The position numbers were made by a program, and so were the translations under genes. The notes under the pieces were generated by a model that saw nothing but the letters and a program-made list of their open reading frames with translations, had not been told where the DNA came from and did not search any database. Shown here piece after piece: positions 58,122-64,000 of a DNA stretch of 64,000 nucleotides. The stretch's first letter is position 1. Every line of letters begins with the position of its first letter. Source of the DNA: Adiantum capillus-veneris (lineage: Eukaryota > Streptophyta > Polypodiopsida > Polypodiales > Pteridaceae); assembly GCA_014529385.2 (NCBI GenBank), contig CM043949.1, positions 108,931,977-108,995,976 on the forward strand, given 5' to 3'.

Positions 58122-59102
58122 CTAAAAAAAGACAACATCTTTTGACAAAGCATCACTAAAATCATCACAATCCCTTCTTACATGGTTTGTACTATCACAC
58201 CAAATACATCTATTAACAAACCCTTCTTTGGGCTGTTGTCTTTGCCTAGGAAGTGGCCCTGATGGTTGGCCTTTTTCTTCAAGCTTTGCAAACTTCACCT
58301 TCAAGTCACGCATTCCCTTCACAAGCTCATCTAGCATGGACTCATCAAACTTAGGAGCAATAAAAGTAGGCTTTACCATTTTGTCAGAAGTTGAGGTGGA
58401 AGGACTTGTAGTGTTTACTACCATCTTGTCGCTACTTCTTTGTCGTTTGGCAAGCAGTGAGACAGCACCTTCAACCTCATTCCAGTCGGTCTTTAGTCCT
58501 TGCTCAGCATCTTTATCTTCAAGAAGAAGCTCCAAATTTTCTTGAAACTCTTTACCTGCAGCTTGTAAGAAAAGATCTGTCTTCTCTGCATCTAGTGTGG
58601 CCCTTTCTGTCCTAGTGAGTTGTGCATAGCGCCACTCAAATTCCCTAAGTAGCTCTGTTATTGATAGTCCTTGCTTTGGCTTGACTACCCATTCTAAGAA
58701 TGTCCTTTTGGTCACTCTCTCAGAGTCCTCCATGAAATATTCCTCCTTTAAAGCTACTTTGAGTTCTTCCCAATTTCTCCCATGCCCATCTTTAATTGCC
58801 CTAACATGCTCCCTAATTTCTGGAGCAACAACTAGCTCAAAGCTTTGAATCATCTCACCTTCTGACACGCGATGCAGCTCCATCTCCTTCACATACTCGC
58901 GTAAGTACTTGGTTACATCTTTGCCATTGAACTGATCCATTCTGTTGACGACCGCTTGTATGGCCTTCGTTGCTGAAATCTCCCTTCTTTCAGTAGCATG
59001 TTGTTGTTGCATGAACATTGCAAATGCTTGAAACATTTGCATTGTTGCTGGGTCAAAATGCATACCCTCTTGCTCAACATGATCACCCATGGTTACCCAC
59101 AA
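58122..59102 (-). CDS. Gypsy-F gag with CCHC zinc knuckle
   Basis: Begins near the primer site; the likely initiator is MGDHVEQEGMHFDPATMQMF (about 59090). The capsid-like part reads FNGKDVTKYLREYVKEMELH, IREHVRAIKDGHGRNWEELK and LEWVVKPKQGLSITELLREF. It ends with the zinc knuckle CIWCDSTNHVRRDC (CxxCx4Hx4C). About 320 residues, open throughout. It would package element RNA. Confidence 0.85.
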   Translation of the reverse strand: MWVTMGDHVEQEGMHFDPATMQMFQAFAMFMQQQHATERREISATKAIQAVVNRMDQFNGKDVTKYLREYVKEMELHRVSEGEMIQSFELVVAPEIREHVRAIKDGHGRNWEELKVALKEEYFMEDSERVTKRTFLEWVVKPKQGLSITELLREFEWRYAQLTRTERATLDAEKTDLFLQAAGKEFQENLELLLEDKDAEQGLKTDWNEVEGAVSLLAKRQRSSDKMVVNTTSPSTSTSDKMVKPTFIAPKFDESMLDELVKGMRDLKVKFAKLEEKGQPSGPLPRQRQQPKEGFVNRCIWCDSTNHVRRDCDDFSDALSKDVVFF

Positions 59103-59112
59103 ACTCTCACCC

Positions 59113-59143
59113 TAGCAGATTCGCGTTGGGTTCACCAAAAATA
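59113..59143 (-). other. Gypsy-F primer-site region
   Basis: The minus strand reads TTGGTGAACCCAACGCG just inside the 5' LTR. The position is right for a primer-binding site; I cannot assign the tRNA. Confidence 0.5.
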
Positions 59144-61148
59144 TGTCGAGAAATTGCGGTCTTGCCAGGAAAGCACCGGGCTTATGGCTGTGAGAGTTTG
59201 TGAGAGAACTCAACAAAAACTATATGAAGGAGTTAAACCATAGATGCCATGAAGACTAGGGTTTGGAATGAAGTGCAATCAAAGAAGACTCACTCTTTCT
59301 CTCTTGCACTCACACACACACAAAGAAAGAACGCAAAAGAGAATGTCAAAACAATACGAAGATGAAAACATCAAGGCTATGGTCATATCGTATCATGGGT
59401 AATATGAAAGGGTTAATGGATGAGTTAATGGCATTCAATCTTGGCTGACCAAATAGGCTACGAATTGCTCTTTGGAATTGTAGTTTTGTGCTTACCATAA
59501 TATATATATTTTGTCTAGTGATTGGGATTAATTGTGTGTATAAATCCTCTTGGTTCATAGCAAGATAACTACGCTTACATCAAAAGAAAAATTATAGTCT
59601 ATGAAAGGTAGTATGATGGGATCCGGTGATAGAAGTATTTCATTGAGCCTTTCAGGACCGAAGAGAAACACTATACGTTGTTGAAAGTGTATTTTACGGC
59701 TAATCCATACGTTAATTCTAATAGATCGTATAGAGTGAAAGCGATAGAAATGATCATCATGTGGGTTATTCATCTAGGATAGTATGTGAGAAATGTAGAT
59801 ATGAGAGAAGTGAAGAGATGAGAAGTTTCCCTCCCAAGCCCTATTCTTGCCCGTAAGCAATAAGGATACTGCGGGGAGAGATGTACCTGTAGCAAAGAGA
59901 ACCTAAAGAGGATGAATTACTAAGAATGAGAGAGATAGGTTTGGTTAAGGAGATGAGATTAGATACATATATATATGTTGGATTAGAGATGAAAATGAAA
60001 ACAACAAGAAATCAAGAAAACATCAATGTAGAACACATCTTACTTGAAACCCTTTGGCACCATTATTGATGGGAGAGAGAAGAAGAGGAGAGAATTCAAC
60101 GTTGATTGATACGCCAAGTACAACACCTTCTTTGATTAGAGTTGATCCTCCAAGGATGGCGTACAAGAATGGCTAGTTTTCCTCTAGGAGAAAGTGTAGG
60201 CTTGGGCTTATGTTAATGGGGCTAAGTACAATTAGGCATTACTACTCACTCCCTCAAGAATTCCTCTCATCAATGGCTTGAATGCTTGAGTTCCTTCCAA
60301 GGAAGAAGAGGTCCCCTTTTATAGGTGAAGGGAACCCCCAAGGGTTTACACAAGAAGACAGGAGCCAGTGTGAACAGGAATTGGAAAAGTTTGGAAATGA
60401 GCTGTCCCTGCATGATGTGGGCAGACTGGGGTCCAGTATTTTGATCATATCTCCTCAACCGTAGCTCCAAATAAAAAAGTAAAAATATGGGCAGAAACTT
60501 CAGCTCATTAGCTACGATTTTCATTTTAAAATCATTTTCCAATTCGGATTGGAACCTTGTGTAAAAAATTCATCAAAATAGGGTCCATTTATGGCAGCAA
60601 AAGTCTTCATGTGGTCTCCTTAGCCTTGACTTTCATTTAATTCCAAAGGACACCTCATGCCATATGAAAGCATGACATTGCTCCTTGACAAAGTTTTGTA
60701 ATCATGCTTGCAATAATGCATTAAAATAAGTGTATCTTTGAAATCATGCCACCTGGTGTCCCACTAGGATTTGATTCTCTCCTAGTAGCTATTTAAAAAG
60801 AAATATAAGAAAAGTATAAAAAATACATAGAATATATATATTCGAGTTTACCCTAGATATAGGACCTAGCTAGGGTGTGAGATGATAATGAAATAGTAGA
60901 AATAAAGAATCAATGCTTTTTGCCCCAAGTTAAAAAGGCGGAGCTATTGATGCTTTTCCCATAGTATTTTCTGATGGTAAAGTAAGGATATGTTACCCTT
61001 GAGAAAAATAATAGGATGAGATAGAAGGCTTATTATTATACTTAAATATGCATATGTACACTATAGGAAATATAATTATGTATCTAAAAAAAATACAAGA
61101 TAGATCTTGTAGCATGCGTTCCCACTATGTACGTGTCACAGCACGACA
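59144..61148 (-). repeat. Gypsy-F 5' LTR
   Basis: 2005 bp, the partner of 48445-50450, followed by acgt (61149-61152). Confidence 0.93.
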
Positions 61149-61152
61149 ACGT

Positions 61153-61304
61153 CTCCTCAGTCTACCTGAGAAATCAGCGAGCCTCACTGACTCTCCTACA
61201 TAAAGATAAATGTAATGATTTGTAACACTTGGAAACTGGGAAAGAAGAACCTCACCACAACCTCCTCCGCTAGTGTAAGTCCTACGTCCCCGATAATGGT
61301 GCCA
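61153..61304 (-). other. Gypsy-E leader, second part, with primer-binding site
   Basis: Continuation of the Gypsy-E leader beyond the Gypsy-F insertion. At 61285-61304 the minus strand reads TTGGCACCATTATCGGGGAC, a tRNA-Asp-type primer site resembling that of Gypsy-G. Confidence 0.6.
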
Positions 61305-61305
61305 A

Positions 61306-62140
61306 TGTTGGCGGATCGCAGCAATCGAAAAATGTAGCCTGGGGTGAACTCAAACCAACATAAATATGTTAATCCGAGGACGTAGCCAATCCCACTAGTA
61401 CATAGAAGTGTTGAATGAAATGCCTCAATGGCAATGCACTGAGGAGAGAGATGTCACACTCAAGCAAGGAAGCAACTATGTGGAAAATGTCTGAGTCTCC
61501 CGTGCGGTCTAACTAACACTCAAATGGTCGTAGAGGGGTCAAATGAACTCCAAATGACATGAAACTTGAGGTTGGGGGTCACCAAACCCTGCAAAAGTCA
61601 AAGTTGGTAAGGTGAGCAACCACAATTTTTTCCACCTCTCACCTTCACCAAAAATGACGAATGAGGGGTTGTTTGGCTTATCATGAGACCTACTAACCTC
61701 ATTCAATGCTTAGTTTCACTTAAAACACCATCAACAAGTCAAAACAAGCACTTAAACTTACTAGGCGACCTAGAGCTAAAACCGCTCATTGCGTCTCTCA
61801 CACACACATTCAAAGGTAGCACATTGAACATGTACATGATGCCAAGAGCATGAGGAAGCAGCACATCAAGTTTCATAATAAAGAATGCTTACCCATACAA
61901 AGAGTACTGAGTGTGCAAGCGTAGGCATACTCTTCACTACGTGAGCTCCAAAGTAAAAACCAGATGCCAGTAATTTACCAATTTTGGCTCACACACCTAA
62001 GGTAGAAAATTGAGTTTTTGGCTAGAAAGGGATAGTTCCTTCAAAAATGTGATGGGTTCTGGCATCTAGCCTCTTCATTAAGTACAAAATGGTTTGAGTT
62101 CGTGATTTACAACGTCAGCTTACGCGAACAATAAATAAGG
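61306..62140 (-). repeat. Gypsy-E 5' LTR (inner end firm, outer end unknown)
   Basis: The inner end on the plus strand is tgttggcggatcgcagcaat, directly beside the primer site. The outer limit is a guess because no partner LTR is in view. Confidence 0.45.
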
Positions 62141-62262
62141 AAAAAGCTTGTGTAGGCCCGTCTGGATTGGCGTGATTGGGCTCCTTTCTTCAACAAGTAG
62201 TGAGGCAAGAAGGACTTTGCAAGGGTGGATCTTGCGAGGGAGATTAAAGAAGGTCTATTATC

Positions 62263-62267
<5 letters not shown>

Positions 62268-62344
<77 letters not shown>
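62268..62344. repeat. (GT)n microsatellite, about 77 bp
   Basis: Pure GT repeat; it gives a meaningless Val-Cys frame. Confidence 0.98.
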
Positions 62345-62346
<2 letters not shown>

Positions 62347-62518
62347 CTAAAGTGCCAAGTGGCTCAATCTCGAGTTTGATATTATAAGATGATCATGACC
62401 ATAAGTAGGAGTCCCTCACTTACTTCTAACCATATGCATGTCATGCCATGTCTTCATAAGGTAACATTGAATATGTAGAGCTACCACATGTGGTAATATA
62501 TAAAGATGTATAAGTCGG

Positions 62519-62634
62519 TTGATGCTAGGTGAGTGATGTCCAAAAATGGTGAGGGACTAAGGAAGACTAAATGAGTTTGATGCTAGGTGAGTGGTGCTTG
62601 AAAATGTTGAGGGACTAAGGAAAACCAAATGAGT
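62519..62634. repeat. 58-bp tandem duplication
   Basis: The blocks starting at 62519 and 62577 share ttgatgctaggtgagtg and gagggactaaggaa with few differences. Confidence 0.85.
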
Positions 62635-62803
62635 TTTTTTATCATGTCAATAATCCAAATGAGTCTTTGTGAGAGAGAGAGATAGATAATCGGCCGTGTG
62701 CAAGCTAGACTTGCTCAAAAGATACTTGTGTGGGTAGGCCAGATTGTATAGAGCTCTAGCCAACTGAGGGTAAGAATACACTATCTCATCTAGATAAGAG
62801 TAT

Positions 62804-62815
62804 GTGTGTGTGTGT

Positions 62816-62855
<40 letters not shown>
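62804..62855. repeat. Mirrored (TG)n-(TACA)-(CA)n tract
   Basis: A short TG run turns into a longer CA run through tgtacaca, so the tract is a dinucleotide palindrome. Confidence 0.95.
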
Positions 62856-62856
<1 letters not shown>

Positions 62857-64000
62857 TACTTTTTTTTTAGTGATGTCAAATTGAATTACTAATGGGAAAC
62901 CTCAAAATGAGGAAAACCTATAGAAAAAATTACATGCAATAAATTAGAAACAATCAAAATAAAGCTGGTGGTGAAGGGAGGAGAGGTCATCCAAGTCATG
63001 GGCAAATTTAAGAGACTGTCAAAGAGATTTTTTCAAGAAGAATACATAATTCACCTAAACCTGTTGAAACATGAGAAAATTATGTGCTCTCCAAATTGTC
63101 CAAAGCACCTAGAATCTAACCCAATCAAAAAAGTAGGCATACTGTCAAAGCAACGGTGGAAACACTCCAAAAAGCCAAAAATATTTACCGAAAGGTATCT
63201 CAAAGATTTGAGTGTGAAGACAAGAAGAGATGTAATCCACAAACCACTGCATATGAGAGAAGAACCACAATAAATGTGGAATATTCTCATTGCAAGCACC
63301 ACAATAAACAGATCATGAGGAAGCCATTCCTCTGGAGTGAATAAACTTGCCAGTTGGGAAAACCCCAATGATACATCTCCACATAAAAATTCCCTCTTTC
63401 AAGGGAATTTAGCATGCCACACTTTGATGACTTTGTTGCACCACCATGCAGTACCCTTATTAATATTCCATATTATATTAAAGTGTTTCCCTATCCAAGA
63501 AGATGACGGCAAATGAAAATATAGCTTTCTCACAGATAAAGAGAGAATCAAATAACCAACATAATGCCAATCACAAAGTCGATCCTCAGCACCAAGCGAC
63601 AAAATGGGAGATCTAGAATCAACATTATCCTTGATGACCTGCCACGTGTGTCCATACTGCATTGTAGATCCAAAAGTGCGAGCAACCTATTTGAATGACA
63701 GTACGTGCCCATCAAATCGACAACATCTGATATCACATCAATGCATTTTTGGGAGATAAAATATGCATGTCTAGGAGACCGTTGGATAAGGGTTTCATCA
63801 AAATCAAACTCCAATGCAAACTCTCGAGTCTAAATTTCCACTCGCGTCATCCCGACCATGCCATGACAACTACTTTGTGACTTGTTTCCGATCAGCTACA
63901 AGGGGACATCCAGAAATCATAGCTTCAAATTTTTCAAAAACCACATCCCGCTATGAAGGTTGCCAATGACCAAAATCAGGTGTAGAAACTGCATGAGAAT
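62857..64000 (-). mobile_element. LINE-2: 3' part of an L1-type LINE (continues off the window)
   Basis: On the minus strand, WWCNKVIKVWHAKFP near 63410-63460 leads into KIPLKEGIFMWRCIIGVFPT, then YCGACNENIPHLLWFF and, further on, LWTIWRAHNFLM. These are the zf-RVT zinc-binding region and following segment found after the reverse transcriptase in plant LINE ORF2. A run of 9 T at about 62860-62868 may be the remains of its poly-A tail. Frames are broken. The reverse transcriptase itself would lie beyond 64000. Confidence 0.65.

Larger units (their letters stand above)
48445..61148 (-). mobile_element. Gypsy-F: young Ty3/gypsy LTR element enclosing part of Gypsy-G
   Basis: Direct LTRs of 2006 and 2005 bp (48445-50450 and 59144-61148) begin tgtcgagaaatt and end gcacgaca on the plus strand. 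They are flanked by acgt on both outer sides. From the right, on the minus strand: 5' LTR, primer-site-like sequence, gag with zinc knuckle, protease and reverse transcriptase. Gypsy-G sequence follows, then a polypurine tract and the 3' LTR. By eye the LTRs differ at about 16 sites plus two small length changes (about 0.8%), mostly transitions. That implies an age of well under a few million years at usual plant rates. It has few breaks in gag to reverse transcriptase; integrase was not seen. Confidence 0.88.
45864..62140 (-). mobile_element. Gypsy-E: Ty3/gypsy fossil split by Gypsy-F (outer ends uncertain)
   Basis: The gag and leader lie at 45864-48440. The leader continues at 61153-61284, with a primer site (61285-61304) and an LTR starting at 61306. 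The gap is filled by Gypsy-F, flanked by acgt on both sides. No pol could be recognised below 45864, and the far end of the LTR is not visible to me, so both limits are estimates. Confidence 0.55.

Overview
This window looks like repeat-dense nuclear DNA from a plant with a large genome, and a fern or other seed-free vascular plant is my best guess. The evidence is plant-type Ty1/copia and Ty3/gypsy elements with tRNA-iMet-like and tRNA-Asp-like primer sites, L1-type LINEs with a DUF4283-like ORF1, GT...AG introns, TATA boxes and long GA, CT, GT and CA microsatellites. I see no bacterial or organellar features, no rRNA or tRNA gene and no recognisable housekeeping gene. The organism itself is not proven by the sequence.

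Layout. 1-2275: Copia-A fossil (minus), cut by the window edge. 2276-4450: no gene. 4451-about 8660: a gag-like element without recognisable pol, with a 194-bp tandem duplication and a long GA microsatellite. About 8690-12819: Copia-B fossil (minus). About 12830-15062: decayed Copia-C (plus). 15063-15586 and 26370-28860: one LINE (minus), split by a complete-looking Ty3/gypsy chromovirus, Gypsy-D (15587-26369, plus, 5-bp target duplication TTAGG). Gypsy-D is itself split by a 1.75-kb foldback DNA element (21212-22964). 28861-31500: mostly featureless, with one perfect 30-bp-arm hairpin.

About 31.1-39.0 kb is the most interesting part. Two rightward coding regions (31840-33179 and 33425-33607) converge on two leftward ones: a histone H3/CENH3-like gene with a long extra tail (35522-34669) and a multi-exon transposase-like gene (about 38600-35647). 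Between them lies an inverted repeat that contains two copies of a palindromic foldback. The sequences near the two outer ends look like degenerate inverted repeats, and two of the convergent genes share a promoter motif, so I suggest this is one mobile element carrying a histone gene.

39.3-45.1 kb holds two opposite, diverged copies of an unrecognised protein, a RING-like fragment and a degenerate minisatellite. 45.86-61.3 kb and beyond is a second nest, all on the minus strand. Gypsy-E (gag at 45864-47640, primer site and LTR start at 61285-61306) is split in its leader by Gypsy-F (48445-61148, 2.0-kb LTRs about 99% identical). Gypsy-F encloses part of Gypsy-G (50509-55068), a relative of Gypsy-E. 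61.3-62.86 kb is the Gypsy-E LTR side plus microsatellites. 62.86-64.0 kb is the 3' part of a second LINE.

LTR elements are described only as fossils. Family assignments rest on motifs read by eye; no database search was run.
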